Origin: Comamonas testosteroni
GTDB lineage: Bacteria > Pseudomonadota > Gammaproteobacteria > Burkholderiales > Burkholderiaceae_C
Assembly: GCF_000761245.1 (NCBI RefSeq)
Contig: NZ_AWOR01000001.1
Span: forward strand, 248,001-312,000
Direction: 5' to 3'
DNA length: 64,000 nucleotides
Shown: positions 42,660 through 51,955 of the stretch, in pieces
Layout of the letters: the number at the start of each line of letters is the position of its first letter
Numbering within the stretch: position 1 is the stretch's first letter
The notes under the pieces: generated by a model
Seen by the model: the letters and a program-made list of their open reading frames with translations, nothing else
What the model was told of the DNA's origin: nothing
Database searches by the model: none
Program-made: the position numbers and the translations under genes

Positions 42660-43160
42660 ATGCAGCAAAAGAAAAGTGATCTCTGGGTTGGCCTGTTTGT
42701 GCTGATCGGTGCTCTGGCCCTGGTGTTCCTGGCCTTGCAGTCGGCCAATCTGCTGAGCCTGAACTTCCAGAAGACCTATACGATTACCGCCCGCTTTGAC
42801 AATATCGGCGGGCTCAAGCCCAAGGCCGCGGTCAAGAGCGCCGGCGTGGTTGTGGGCCGCATCGAGTCCATCACCTTCAACGACCAGACCTTCCAGGCCA
42901 ACGTGGCCATGAGCATGGAAACCCGTTACGCCTTTCCCAAGGATAGTTCGCTGAAAATTCTGACAAGCGGTCTGCTGGGCGATCAGTACATTGGTATTGA
43001 GGCGGGCGCCAGCGAAGAGAACCTCAAGGCAGGCGACCGCGTGACGGCTACACAGTCTGCCGTGGTGCTCGAGAATCTGATCGGTCAGTTTCTCTACAGC
43101 AAGGCGGAGCAGGGTGGTGATTCTGGTGGTGCCACAGCCAACGGGGGAGCGAAAGAATGA
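42660..43160 (+). CDS. mlaD: Phospholipid-binding protein MlaD (MCE domain)
   Basis: A 166-residue inner-membrane anchored MCE protein. One N-terminal helix (WVGLFVLIGALALVFLALQ), then the MCE domain with ARFDNIGGLKPKAAVKSAGVVVGRIESI and TSGLLGDQYIGIEAG, and a Gly/Ser-rich tail. It forms the hexameric ring under the MlaFE transporter. The following mlaA gene overlaps it by four bases. Confidence 0.95.
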   Translation: MQQKKSDLWVGLFVLIGALALVFLALQSANLLSLNFQKTYTITARFDNIGGLKPKAAVKSAGVVVGRIESITFNDQTFQANVAMSMETRYAFPKDSSLKILTSGLLGDQYIGIEAGASEENLKAGDRVTATQSAVVLENLIGQFLYSKAEQGGDSGGATANGGAKE

Positions 43161-43960
43161 TGACTACAACAAGCCCACAGACGAAATTGACGTCAGACAA
43201 GAACCAGGCGCTCAGGCACGTTGCGCTGGCAGCCAGTGTTTCCGTAGCCGCACTGCTGTCCGGCTGCGCCACCACCACCGCCACGGGCCCTGCCAATCCT
43301 GCCGACCCGCTGGAGTCCATGAACCGCAGCATCTACTCCTTCAACGAAGGCGTGGACGAGGCGATCTTCAAGCCCGTGGCCACGGCCTATCAGACCGTGA
43401 CGCCGCGTGTGGCGCGTCAGGGTGTGACCAACTTCTTCGACAATCTCGGCGATGCTTGGTCCTTCGTCAACAATGTGCTGCAGGGTCAGGGCCAGGGTGC
43501 CTACAACTCCATGGTGCGCTTCAGCGTGAACACGGTGCTGGGCATCGGCGGCCTGTTCGACATCGCCAGCGAGGCTGGCATCGAGCGCCGCAAGCAGGAC
43601 TTTGGCCAGACTCTGGGTCGCTGGGGTATGCCCACGGGGCCGTATGTGGTGCTGCCCTTCTGGGGTCCATCCACGGTGCGGGATTCGGCCGGCCTGGTGG
43701 TCGATGCCTTCGGCTATCCTGCCAACACCATGGATGATGTGCGCTGGCGCAACAGCCTGTTCGGCCTGCGCATGGTCAACAACCGTGCCAATCTGCTCAA
43801 GGCCGGCGATGTGTTGGACTCCGTTGCGCTCGACAAATACAGTCTGGTGCGCGATGTCTATCTGCGCTCACGCATTGGCGGCGCGGCGTCCGGCGGCGAT
43901 GGTCGTCTCGAAAACTATGATGACGACAACGCCGGCAAGCTGCCCCCAGAAGGCCAGTGA
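43157..43960 (+). CDS. mlaA: Outer-membrane phospholipid-extracting lipoprotein MlaA (VacJ)
   Basis: Removes mislocalised phospholipids from the outer leaflet and hands them to MlaC. The 267-residue product has a lipobox LLSGC (Cys37) and family motifs DPLESMNRSIYSFNEGVDEAIFKP, NFFDNLGDAWSFVNNVLQG, FGQTLGRWGMPTGPYVVLPFWGPSTVRD. The N-terminal extension before the signal helix is longer than usual, so initiation at an internal codon is possible. It sits within the mla operon, whereas in E. coli mlaA is unlinked. Confidence 0.94.
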   Translation: MMTTTSPQTKLTSDKNQALRHVALAASVSVAALLSGCATTTATGPANPADPLESMNRSIYSFNEGVDEAIFKPVATAYQTVTPRVARQGVTNFFDNLGDAWSFVNNVLQGQGQGAYNSMVRFSVNTVLGIGGLFDIASEAGIERRKQDFGQTLGRWGMPTGPYVVLPFWGPSTVRDSAGLVVDAFGYPANTMDDVRWRNSLFGLRMVNNRANLLKAGDVLDSVALDKYSLVRDVYLRSRIGGAASGGDGRLENYDDDNAGKLPPEGQ

Positions 43961-44040
43961 GCCGGTAGAGCTTGGTTACAAACATGATGCACAGGCTGCG
44001 TGAGTGCGGTGACACTTGCGGGCCTAGGAGAAAAAACGCA

Positions 44041-44673
44041 ATGAAGATTACTCGTCGCATGTGGGGCATGGCAGCAGGTGCCGTGCTCGCTCTGAATCTG
44101 GGCCTGCCCGCAGCCCGGGCTGCTGAGGAAGCGCCCGATGCGCTGGTCAAGCGCGTCTCTGCCGATGTGCTGGAGACCATCAAGAAGGATTCCTCGCTGC
44201 GCAACGGCGACTCCAGCAAGATCAATGCGCTGGTCAACGAGAAGGTCATGCCCTATGTGGACTTTCGCCGCATGACATCGGCTGCGGTCGGTCCGGCCTG
44301 GCGTCAGGCCACGCCCGAGCAGCGCCAGAAGCTGCAAGATGAGTTCAAGGCCTTGCTGATTCGCACTTATGCGGGGGCCCTGTCCCAGGTCGGCGATCAG
44401 ACCATTACCGTCAGGCCCGTGCGCATGGCCGCCGGCGACACCGACGTGCTGGTGCGTACTCAGGTCAACGGCCGTGGCGATCCCGTGCAGCTGGATTTCC
44501 GTCTGGAAAAGCAGGCCACGGGCTGGAAGCTCTACAACTTCAACGTGCTCGGCGTGTGGTTGGTGGAAACCTATCGCAACCAGTTTGCGCAGGAAATCAA
44601 TGCCAACGGCATCGACGGCCTGATCAAGACCCTGGCCTCGCGCAGCTCCATGCCGGCCACGGCCACCAAGTAA
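44041..44673 (+). CDS. mlaC: Periplasmic phospholipid shuttle MlaC
   Basis: Soluble periplasmic carrier of 210 residues that ferries phospholipid between MlaA and MlaFED. The signal peptide ends near AARAAEE (residue 24); the mature part shows MPYVDFRRMTSAAVGPAWRQATPEQRQKLQDEFKALLIRTYA and the C-terminal WKLYNFNVLGVWLVETYRNQFAQEI. The ATG at 44041 follows an AGGAG site. In-frame codons upstream lie in the gap after mlaA. Confidence 0.94.
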   Translation: MKITRRMWGMAAGAVLALNLGLPAARAAEEAPDALVKRVSADVLETIKKDSSLRNGDSSKINALVNEKVMPYVDFRRMTSAAVGPAWRQATPEQRQKLQDEFKALLIRTYAGALSQVGDQTITVRPVRMAAGDTDVLVRTQVNGRGDPVQLDFRLEKQATGWKLYNFNVLGVWLVETYRNQFAQEINANGIDGLIKTLASRSSMPATATK

Positions 44674-44692
44674 GCAAAGCGCTTCAGACGTC

Positions 44693-45019
44693 ATGGCGCG
44701 CTCAGCTAGCAACCCTCTGCAACTGCCCAAGGAACTGACCTATCGTCAGGGGCGCGACTGTCTGCTGCGCCTGCGTCCGCTGGTCACGGGCCATGCGGAT
44801 GCCCAGGTGGTGCTGGATGCCAGCGCCGTCAAGGTGTTTGACTCGGCGGCTCTGGCCGTGCTGCTGGGCTGCCGACGTGCTGCCCAGGAGGTGGGCAAGC
44901 AGCTCATCGTCCAGGGTCTGCCCAAGGGGCTGCAGTCCATGGCCGCGCTGTATGGCGTGGATGGCTTGCTGATGCCCGCTCCCGTACCCGATGCGGCTGC
45001 CACCGCTCAGCAGGGCTAG
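44693..45019 (+). CDS. mlaB: STAS-domain protein MlaB
   Basis: Small cytoplasmic subunit (108 residues) that binds MlaF and stabilises the transporter. The STAS fold is seen in VVLDASAVKVFDSAALAVLLGCRRAAQEVGKQLIVQGLPKGLQSMAALYGV, where the SA pair after Asp lies at the position of the conserved STAS serine/threonine. It is the last mla gene, 19 bases after mlaC, giving the order F-E-D-A-C-B. Confidence 0.88.
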   Translation: MARSASNPLQLPKELTYRQGRDCLLRLRPLVTGHADAQVVLDASAVKVFDSAALAVLLGCRRAAQEVGKQLIVQGLPKGLQSMAALYGVDGLLMPAPVPDAAATAQQG

Positions 45020-45093
45020 GCTGACGAATCACTGTGTCCGGCTAAGCCCCGCCAAGGCAGAGGCTGTGGGCAAGCCCTAGAATCATGGGCTCC

Positions 45094-46029
45094 ATGTCCG
45101 CAGTCTCATTCCAATCCGTCTCCAAGACCTACCGCACCCCCAAGGGGGATTTCCAGGCCCTCAAATCGGTGAGCCTGGATATCGAGGAAGGTGAATTCTT
45201 CGGTCTGCTAGGCCCCAACGGCGCCGGCAAGACCACGATGATCAGCATCCTTGCCGGACTGGCGCAAGCCACGGGCGGGCGCGTGCTGGTGCAGGGCAGC
45301 GATGTGCAGGCGAACTACGCCGATGCACGCCGCAAGCTGGGCATCGTGCCGCAGGAGCTGGTGTTCGACCCCTTCTTCAATGTGCGCGAGGCCTTGAAAT
45401 TCCAGTCCGGGTATTTCGGCGTCAAGAACAACGATGACTGGATCGACGAGCTGCTCGACAGCCTGGGCCTGATGGACAAGGCACACAACAATATGCGCCA
45501 GCTCTCGGGCGGCATGAAGCGTCGCGTGCTGGTGGCCCAGGCCCTGGTGCACAAGCCGCCCATCATCGTGCTGGACGAGCCCACGGCCGGTGTGGATGTG
45601 GAGCTGCGCCAGACTCTGTGGCATTTCATTGCCAAGCTCAACAAGCAGGGCCACACGGTGTTGCTGACCACCCACTATCTCGAAGAAGCCGAGGCACTGT
45701 GCAGCCGCGTGGCCATGCTCAAGCGCGGCGAGATCATCAAGCTCTCGCCCATGAGCGAGCTGCTCAAGTCGGCTTCCAGCAATGTGTTGCAGTTCAAGAC
45801 CGATAGCGCCTTGCCCAAGGCAGTGGCCGACAGGGCGCGTGTAACCGGTCGAATCGTGCAGATTCCCGCCGCCCATGCCGGCGATGTGGAGCAGCTGCTG
45901 GCCGCTTTGCGCGAAGCGGGTGTGACTCCCGAGGATGTGGAGATCCGCCGCGCGGATCTGGAAGATGTGTTCATCCACATCATGAATGAAGGCTCCAGGA
46001 CACAGGCTCCTGCAGGAGGTGTCCAATGA
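45094..46029 (+). CDS. ABC transporter ATP-binding protein (YadG-like)
   Basis: ATPase of about 311 residues in the ABC-2 exporter class. Walker A GPNGAGKTT near residue 40, signature LSGGMKRRVLVAQALVHKP, Walker B IIVLDEPTAGVDVEL and H-loop LTTHYLEEAE are all intact. The C-terminal extension (DVEIRRADLEDVFIHIM) is typical of YadG. An ATG nine bases upstream (45085) is an alternative start. It overlaps the permease gene by four bases. The substrate is unknown; position behind the mla genes suggests an envelope-related cargo. Confidence 0.88.
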   Translation: MSAVSFQSVSKTYRTPKGDFQALKSVSLDIEEGEFFGLLGPNGAGKTTMISILAGLAQATGGRVLVQGSDVQANYADARRKLGIVPQELVFDPFFNVREALKFQSGYFGVKNNDDWIDELLDSLGLMDKAHNNMRQLSGGMKRRVLVAQALVHKPPIIVLDEPTAGVDVELRQTLWHFIAKLNKQGHTVLLTTHYLEEAEALCSRVAMLKRGEIIKLSPMSELLKSASSNVLQFKTDSALPKAVADRARVTGRIVQIPAAHAGDVEQLLAALREAGVTPEDVEIRRADLEDVFIHIMNEGSRTQAPAGGVQ

Positions 46030-46781
46030 ACGGTTGGCAGACCCTGCTCAAGAAGGAAGTGCTGCGCTTCTGGAAAGTGAGCTTTCAGACCGTGGCCGCA
46101 CCGGTGCTCACGGCCGTGCTCTATCTGCTGGTTTTCGGCCATGTGCTCGAAGGCCGGGTCATGGTCTACGACCGCATCCCCTACACCGCGTTTCTGATTC
46201 CCGGGCTGGTGATGATGAGCATGTTGCAAAACGCGTTTGCCAACAGCTCGTCCAGCCTGGTGCAGAGCAAGATCATGGGTTCGCTGGTGTTCGTGCTGCT
46301 CACGCCGCTGTCGCACTGGGCCTGGTTCAGCGCCTATGTGGGAGCGGCCATTTTGCGCGGCCTGCTGGTCGGTCTTGGCGTGTTTGTGGTCACGCTGTTC
46401 TTTGCCGTGCCCGACTTTGCCGCCCCGCTGTGGATTCTGGTGTTCGGCTTTCTGGGTTGCGCCCTGATGGGCACGCTGGGCCTGATCGCCGGTCTCTGGG
46501 CAGAGAAGTTCGACCAGATGGCGGCTTTCCAGAACTTTCTGATCATGCCCCTGACCTTTCTGTCCGGCGTGTTCTATTCCGTACACTCGCTGCCCGGCTT
46601 CTGGCAGGCGGTCAGCCATGTCAACCCGTTCTTCTACATGATCGACGGCTTCCGCTATGGCTTCTTCGGCCAGAGCGATGTCTCGCCCTGGCTCAGCTTT
46701 GCCATCGTGGGCGCTGCCTGGCTGGCCGTGAGCGCGCTGGCCGTGCATCTGCTGCGTATCGGCTACAAGATTCGTAACTGA
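46026..46781 (+). CDS. ABC-2 type permease (YadH-like)
   Basis: Integral membrane subunit of 251 residues with six predicted helices. The ABC-2 signature region PLTFLSGVFYSVHSLPGFWQAVSHVNPFFYMIDGFRYGFFG is at about residues 177-217. It partners with the ATPase encoded just upstream, overlapping by four bases. Transported compound unknown. Confidence 0.88.
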   Translation: MNGWQTLLKKEVLRFWKVSFQTVAAPVLTAVLYLLVFGHVLEGRVMVYDRIPYTAFLIPGLVMMSMLQNAFANSSSSLVQSKIMGSLVFVLLTPLSHWAWFSAYVGAAILRGLLVGLGVFVVTLFFAVPDFAAPLWILVFGFLGCALMGTLGLIAGLWAEKFDQMAAFQNFLIMPLTFLSGVFYSVHSLPGFWQAVSHVNPFFYMIDGFRYGFFGQSDVSPWLSFAIVGAAWLAVSALAVHLLRIGYKIRN

Positions 46782-46853
46782 TTTTTAGAATTGACGCAGG
46801 GCTGCTTGCGAGACAATGACCGGTTTCGCCAGCTTTGCGCTTAAAGGTTCCCC

Positions 46854-47096
46854 ATGACTGCAGACCAACTCAAAGACCTGATCGCCGCCGGCCTGCCCTG
46901 CGAGCATATTGCGCTGGAAGGCGATGGCCGACATTGGTTTGCCACCATTGTTTCTGCGCAGTTCGAAGGTCAGCGTCTGCTGGGCCGCCAGCGTCTGGTC
47001 TATGCCACGCTGGGCAACCGCATGGCCACCGATGAAGTCCATGCGCTGTCCATGAAGACCTACACCCCGACAGAATGGGCTGCTGCCCAGGCCTGA
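46854..47096 (+). CDS. ibaG: BolA/IbaG-family protein
   Basis: An 80-residue BolA-like protein with the KH-type fold, ending in VYATLGNRMATDEVHALSMKTYTP. The conserved His of the Fe-S/monothiol-glutaredoxin partner site is in DEVHALSMKT. IbaG (YrbA) proteins are encoded beside mla and murA in many proteobacteria, as here, and have been linked to acid stress and Fe-S handling. The order mlaB - yadGH - ibaG - murA supports this assignment. Confidence 0.9.
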   Translation: MTADQLKDLIAAGLPCEHIALEGDGRHWFATIVSAQFEGQRLLGRQRLVYATLGNRMATDEVHALSMKTYTPTEWAAAQA

Positions 47097-47117
47097 TGCG
47101 AGTCGAGACGCAAGATT

Positions 47118-47145
47118 GATAGCTGTCAGCGCTTGATACACAGGC
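47118..47145. repeat. Partial left end of the R1-R4 repeat family
   Basis: GATAGCTGTCAGCGCTTGATA resembles the left arm of R3/R1, but no core or right arm follows. It lies between ibaG and murA. Confidence 0.35.
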
Positions 47146-47187
47146 GCCGAGTGCATTTTTTATACATAACATTCAAGGCTTGAAGCC

Positions 47188-48459
47188 ATGGACAAACTCA
47201 AGATCCACGGTGGTCGTCCCCTCAAGGGCGAAGTAATCATTTCCGGCGCCAAAAACGCCGCTCTGCCTGAAATGTGTGCCGCACTGCTCACGGCCGAGCC
47301 TGTGCATCTGCACAATGTGCCGCGTCTGCACGATGTGGCCACCATGCGCAAGCTGCTGGCCAACATGGGTGTGCAGACCGAAACCCATGGCGAACGCGGC
47401 GGCATGAGCTTTGTGGCGCCCGACAGCCTGGTGCCCGAAGCGCCTTACGAGCTGGTCAAGACCATGCGCGCCTCGGTGCTGGCCCTGGGCCCGCTGCTGG
47501 CCCGTTTCGGCCACGCCAAGGTGTCGCTGCCCGGCGGCTGCGCGATCGGCTCGCGCCCCGTGGATCAGCACATCAAGGGCCTGCAGGCCATGGGTGCCAT
47601 CATCACCGTGGAAAACGGCTATATGCATGCCAGCCTGCCCGAAGGCTGGAAGCGTCTGAAGGGCGCACGTATCACCACCGACATGGTGACCGTGACCGGC
47701 ACCGAGAATTTCCTGATGGCCGCTGCGCTGGCCGAAGGCGAGACGGTGCTGGAAAACGCCGCCATGGAACCCGAAATCATCGATCTGGCCGAGATGCTGA
47801 TCAAGATGGGGGCCAGGATCACCGGTCATGGCACCAGCCATATCGTGATTCAGGGCGTGGACAAGCTGCATGGCTGCGAGCATCAGGTGGTGGCCGACCG
47901 TATCGAGGCCGGCACCTTCCTCTGTGCCGTGGCGGCCACCAGCGGTGAAGCCTTGCTGCACCATGCGCGTGCCGACCATCTGGGCGCCGTGATCGACAAG
48001 CTCAAGGATGCGGGTGTGAGCGTGGAGTGCGTGGATGGCGGCCTGAAGGTGGCCTCCTCGGGCAAGCTCAAGGCCCAGGGCTTTCGCACCACCGAATATC
48101 CGGGCTTTCCCACCGATATGCAGGCCCAGTTCATGGCGCTGAACCTGGTGGCCGAAGGCACCAGCATGGTGACCGAGACCATCTTCGAGAACCGCTTCAT
48201 GCATGTCAACGAGATGGTGCGCCTGGGCGCGCGCATCACCACCGACGGCCGCGTGGCGACCATCGAAGGCGGCAAGCGCCTGTCCGGCGCCACCGTGATG
48301 GCCACCGATCTGCGCGCTTCGGCCAGCCTGGTGATTGCCGGTCTGGTGGCCGAGGGCGAGACCATCGTCGATCGCATCTACCACCTGGATCGTGGCTACG
48401 ACCGCATGGAAGACAAGTTGCGCGCCCTGGGCGCCGATATCGAGAGAATTTCCGCATGA
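47188..48459 (+). CDS. murA: UDP-N-acetylglucosamine 1-carboxyvinyltransferase
   Basis: First committed enzyme of peptidoglycan synthesis; transfers enolpyruvate from PEP to UDP-GlcNAc. The 423-residue product has Lys22 in [10 protein letters not shown] and catalytic Cys118 in [15 protein letters not shown], so it should be fosfomycin-sensitive. Both inside-out alpha/beta barrel domains are complete. Its stop overlaps hisG by four bases, tying cell-wall and histidine genes into one transcript. Confidence 0.96.
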   Translation: MDKLKIHGGRPLKGEVIISGAKNAALPEMCAALLTAEPVHLHNVPRLHDVATMRKLLANMGVQTETHGERGGMSFVAPDSLVPEAPYELVKTMRASVLALGPLLARFGHAKVSLPGGCAIGSRPVDQHIKGLQAMGAIITVENGYMHASLPEGWKRLKGARITTDMVTVTGTENFLMAAALAEGETVLENAAMEPEIIDLAEMLIKMGARITGHGTSHIVIQGVDKLHGCEHQVVADRIEAGTFLCAVAATSGEALLHHARADHLGAVIDKLKDAGVSVECVDGGLKVASSGKLKAQGFRTTEYPGFPTDMQAQFMALNLVAEGTSMVTETIFENRFMHVNEMVRLGARITTDGRVATIEGGKRLSGATVMATDLRASASLVIAGLVAEGETIVDRIYHLDRGYDRMEDKLRALGADIERISA

Positions 48460-49118
48460 GCACCGCAACGCCTGTGACCATCGCCCTGTCCAAGGGCCGC
48501 ATTTTTGAAGAAACCGTGCCCCTGCTGGCCGCTGCCGGCATTGAGGTGACCGAGGATGTGGAAAAGTCGCGCAAGCTGATTTTCGACACCAACCGTCCCG
48601 ATGTGCGCGTGGTGCTGGTGCGCGCTTCGGACGTGCCCGTCTATGTGCAATACGGCGGTGCGGACCTGGGCGTCTCGGGCCTGGACTCGCTGATCGAGCA
48701 TGGCGGCCAGGGCCTGTACCAGCCGCTGGATCTGCAGATTGCCAAGTGCCGCGTCAGCGTGGCCGTGCGCAACGGCTTCGACTATCAGCTGGCCGTCAAG
48801 CAGGGCGCGCGTCTGCGCATTGCCACCAAGTACCCAGAGATTGCCCGCAACTTCTTTGCCAAGAAGGGCGTTCACGTGGACATGGTCAAGCTCTACGGCT
48901 CCATGGAGCTGGCGCCGCTGACCGGAATGGCCGATGCCATCGTCGACCTGGTGTCCACCGGCAACACGCTCAAGGCCAACGATCTGGTCGAGGTCGAGCC
49001 CATCATGGACATCAGCTCGCGTCTGGTCGTCAACCAGGCTTCGCTCAAGCTCAAGCAGGCTCCGCTGCGCCACATCATCGATGCGTTTGCGCAGGCCGTT
49101 GCCGCCAAGAACAACTGA
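48456..49118 (+). CDS. hisG: ATP phosphoribosyltransferase, short form
   Basis: First step of histidine synthesis (ATP + PRPP to phosphoribosyl-ATP). At 220 residues it lacks the C-terminal regulatory domain of the long form, so it needs HisZ as a partner; hisZ is not in this window. Motifs include [33 protein letters not shown] and the PRPP-binding [16 protein letters not shown]. It starts within the murA stop (four-base overlap) and precedes hisD by 21 bases. Confidence 0.94.
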   Translation: MSTATPVTIALSKGRIFEETVPLLAAAGIEVTEDVEKSRKLIFDTNRPDVRVVLVRASDVPVYVQYGGADLGVSGLDSLIEHGGQGLYQPLDLQIAKCRVSVAVRNGFDYQLAVKQGARLRIATKYPEIARNFFAKKGVHVDMVKLYGSMELAPLTGMADAIVDLVSTGNTLKANDLVEVEPIMDISSRLVVNQASLKLKQAPLRHIIDAFAQAVAAKNN

Positions 49119-49139
49119 TTTTCCCCACTGGTAAATACT

Positions 49140-50456
49140 ATGGAATTCGTAGCTGCTCCCGCCCGTCTTTCAACCGCTGATGCCCAGTTCGAGCATGATT
49201 TTGCGCAGCGTCTGCATTGGTCGGCGGACACGGACGCAGCCATCGAGCAGCGGGTGGCCGACATCCTGGCCGATGTACAGCAGCGTGGCGATGCCGCCGT
49301 GCTGGAGTACACGGCACGCTTTGACGGCCTGCAGGCCGATTCCATGGCGGCACTGGAGCTGACCAAGCAGGAGCTGAAAGCCGCCTTCGACAGCCTGCCA
49401 GCAGCCGAGCGCGAAGCGCTGCAGTCGGCGGCGCGCCGTGTGCGCAGCTATCACGAGGCGCAGAAGAAGGCCAACGGCGAGAGCTGGAGCTACCGCGACG
49501 AGGACGGCACGCTGCTGGGCCAGAAGGTCACGCCGCTGGACCGCGTGGGCATCTACGTGCCCGGCGGCAAGGCCGCCTATCCGTCTAGCGTGCTGATGAA
49601 CGCCATTCCCGCCCATGTGGCCGGCGTGCCCGAGATCATCATGGTCGTGCCCACCCCTAAGGGTGAGAAGAACCCGCTAGTGCTGGCCGCCGCCTATGTG
49701 GCGGGCGTGACGCGCGCCTTTACCGTCGGCGGAGCCCAGGCCGTGGCGGCCCTGGCTTACGGCACGGCCACCGTGCCCAAGGTGGACAAGATCACAGGTC
49801 CCGGCAATGCCTATGTGGCCAGCGCCAAGAAGCGCGTGTTCGGCATCGTGGGCATCGACATGATTGCCGGTCCTTCTGAAATTCTGGTGCTGGCCGACGG
49901 CACGACCCCGCCTGACTGGGTGGCCATGGATCTGTTCAGCCAGGCCGAGCACGACGAGCTGGCCCAGTCCATCTTGCTGTGCCCCGATGCGGCCTATATC
50001 GATGCCGTCCAGGCCGCGATCGACCGCCTGCTGCCCGAGATGCCGCGCAAGGCCATCATCGCCAAGAGCCTGAGCGACCGCGGCGCGCTGATTCTCACCA
50101 AGGACATGGAAGAGGCTTGCGCCATCTCCAACCGCATTGCGCCCGAACACCTGGAAGTCTCCAGCCGCGACCCGCACCGCTGGGAGCCTTTGCTCAGGCA
50201 CGCCGGCGCCATCTTCCTGGGCGCATATACGTCGGAGAGCCTGGGCGACTACTGCGCAGGCCCGAATCACGTGCTGCCCACCAGCGGCACGGCCCGCTTT
50301 TCCTCGCCGCTGGGGGTGTACGACTTCCAGAAGCGCAGCTCCATCATCGAGGTCAGCGAGGCCGGTGCCCAGATCCTGGGCAAGACCGCTGCCGTGCTGG
50401 CCTATGGCGAAGGCCTGCAGGGCCACGCCAGGGCTGCCGAAATGCGCCTGAAGTAA
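49140..50456 (+). CDS. hisD: Histidinol dehydrogenase
   Basis: Catalyses the last two steps of histidine synthesis, histidinol to histidine, with NAD and zinc. The 438-residue product contains [47 protein letters not shown], the zinc/active-site run [14 protein letters not shown] and [26 protein letters not shown] strong terminator follows, so the hisGD transcript ends here and the remaining his genes lie 3.9 kb away behind an accessory block. Confidence 0.95.
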   Translation: MEFVAAPARLSTADAQFEHDFAQRLHWSADTDAAIEQRVADILADVQQRGDAAVLEYTARFDGLQADSMAALELTKQELKAAFDSLPAAEREALQSAARRVRSYHEAQKKANGESWSYRDEDGTLLGQKVTPLDRVGIYVPGGKAAYPSSVLMNAIPAHVAGVPEIIMVVPTPKGEKNPLVLAAAYVAGVTRAFTVGGAQAVAALAYGTATVPKVDKITGPGNAYVASAKKRVFGIVGIDMIAGPSEILVLADGTTPPDWVAMDLFSQAEHDELAQSILLCPDAAYIDAVQAAIDRLLPEMPRKAIIAKSLSDRGALILTKDMEEACAISNRIAPEHLEVSSRDPHRWEPLLRHAGAIFLGAYTSESLGDYCAGPNHVLPTSGTARFSSPLGVYDFQKRSSIIEVSEAGAQILGKTAAVLAYGEGLQGHARAAEMRLK

Positions 50457-50478
50457 ATCCGCCGGCGCTTGCCCATCA

Positions 50479-50503
50479 GCCGTGGCTTGCCCACGGCTTT
50501 TTT
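50479..50503 (+). terminator. Terminator after hisD
   Basis: Stem GCCGTGG (50479-50485) and CCACGGC (50491-50497), loop CTTGC, followed by six T. It closes the murA-hisG-hisD unit. Confidence 0.88.
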
Positions 50504-50654
50504 CATTTCCGGGCGGCTCTGAATGCCCCCCGTCTCGGGGCAAATCATCTCCAGATGTTTCCTTGCGCGGGAAAGAGCGGATTTGCTGTGACACTCGGCG
50601 GGCTGCGTAGCAGCGAAGCATTCAATATGCCAATCACAACAAGGGAGCGTGAAG

Positions 50655-51506
50655 ATGAGTCAAGTCGTGAGTTTCTGGCGCCGAGGCGGCTGGCGGCTGC
50701 TGGGCGGATTGCTGCTGGTCGCGGGACTGGCCGCCTGCGGTGCACCGCCTTCGGCGCAGGACGCCTTGCAGGTCTCAGAGAGCGCATCGGCAGCGCCGCG
50801 CACGCCCAGGGTCGAGTCCACACTGGGCACGCAATGGGGGGAAGGGAGGGAGTCCGTCACCAAGGTGGTGCGAGCATCTCGCCTGACGCCAGAGCGTCCA
50901 CGCGATGTGGGCCAGCTGCGCTATTCGGACGAGCACAGCATTCTGCGTGCGCTTGGCAGCTCCGCTGAGCGGCAGACCAATGCGCTGCTGGCCGATGGCG
51001 ATGTGGAGTTGCAGGTGCTCAGCGGAAGCGGATCGGTGCTGCGCATTTTCTCCACGCGCGGAGCCAGGGACTTCCATGTCGCGGGCAGCCATGGCGAACG
51101 CTATGAACTGCTCTACATCAACCGCAGCAATCGCTTCTATGAAGTGGTGGCGACTGTCGATGGACTGGATGTGCTGAGCGGTCACCCGGGCAGCGTGAAG
51201 AGTGGCGGTTATCTGCTGCGCCCTGGCGAGCGGCTGGTGATTGACGGCTTTCGCAAAAGCGACCGCGAGGTTGCGGCATTTCGCTTTTCTGACAAGGGCA
51301 GGGCCTATGCCAACAATACGCCCGCAGGCGATGCGCGCAATGTGGGGGTGATTGGTACGGCGCTGTTTGATGTGCGCCTGGACGAGCGTGACCCGGATCT
51401 GCCTCGCCGCCCTGCACCTGCGGTGGAACTGCGCGATTCCCGTGACCCCAGCGCCTTCCCGGCCGATGGTCGCCAGTACGCACCGCCGCCCCAGTACCGT
51501 CGCTGA
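50655..51506 (+). CDS. Hypothetical lipoprotein
   Basis: Unrecognised 283-residue protein with a lipoprotein signal (LLLVAGLAAC, Cys at about residue 28 and +2 Gly-Ala). The central part (about 100-235) is a probable beta-rich domain with YELLYINRSNRFYEVVATVDGLDVLSG and SGGYLLRPGERLVIDGFRKS, and an acidic/Pro-rich tail follows. It is likely an outer-membrane or periplasmic protein; no function can be assigned. The ATG at 50655 has AAGGGAG eight bases upstream; a GTG at 50649 is too close. It stands alone between two terminators. Confidence 0.8.
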   Translation: MSQVVSFWRRGGWRLLGGLLLVAGLAACGAPPSAQDALQVSESASAAPRTPRVESTLGTQWGEGRESVTKVVRASRLTPERPRDVGQLRYSDEHSILRALGSSAERQTNALLADGDVELQVLSGSGSVLRIFSTRGARDFHVAGSHGERYELLYINRSNRFYEVVATVDGLDVLSGHPGSVKSGGYLLRPGERLVIDGFRKSDREVAAFRFSDKGRAYANNTPAGDARNVGVIGTALFDVRLDERDPDLPRRPAPAVELRDSRDPSAFPADGRQYAPPPQYRR

Positions 51507-51527
51507 GGCGTGTGGCGTTCCCGTCAG

Positions 51528-51553
51528 AGGCCCGGCGCAGCCGGGCCTTTTTG
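51528..51553 (+). terminator. Terminator after the lipoprotein gene
   Basis: Stem AGGCCCGGC / GCCGGGCCT with a GCA loop and five T following. It lies just before the convergent DUF2917 gene. Confidence 0.88.
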
Positions 51554-51563
51554 TGGGCGGTTT

Positions 51564-51893
51564 TCAGGCCAATGCCGATGCCGATGCCGATGCTGCAGCT
51601 GCCGCAACAGCCTGTGATGGTGTGGCAGCGGCATCGCACCAGCGCAGGCTGGCGTCCTGAGAGTTTTGCGATCCATGGGCACCCAGGTACAGCGTGGCAG
51701 GTCCGGTTAGGCGCAGCGACTGGCCGGGGTGCAGAAAGCTATCCGCCAGCTGGCTTTCACAGGTCAGCCAGACGATGCCGCTCTGCGTCTGCAGCCAAAG
51801 GCTTTGGCCGCAGCGGATGCGCAGCATCTGCACCGGTGCTGCGGCAGGCAGGGACAAGATGTTCCAGGGTTCGGAGGTAAGGGCTGAGTGCAT
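51564..51893 (-). CDS. DUF2917 family protein
   Basis: Small protein of 109 residues with a cupin-like DUF2917 core: MLRIRCGQSLWLQTQSGIVWLTCESQLADSFLHPGQSLRLTGPATLYLGAHG. The Trp-Leu-Thr segment is the family hallmark. Function unknown. The C-terminus is a low-complexity Ala/Ser run encoded by GCCGAT-type hexamers (51568-51591). It is divergent from the MocR gene, which may control it, since the shared region carries operator-like repeats. Confidence 0.75.
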   Translation of the reverse strand: MHSALTSEPWNILSLPAAAPVQMLRIRCGQSLWLQTQSGIVWLTCESQLADSFLHPGQSLRLTGPATLYLGAHGSQNSQDASLRWCDAAATPSQAVAAAAASASASALA

Positions 51894-51955
51894 GCCCCTG
51901 ACTGTGCAAAACAGGCGGCGATTTCACCAGCCACAGCGCGGCAGGATGTGAACGA

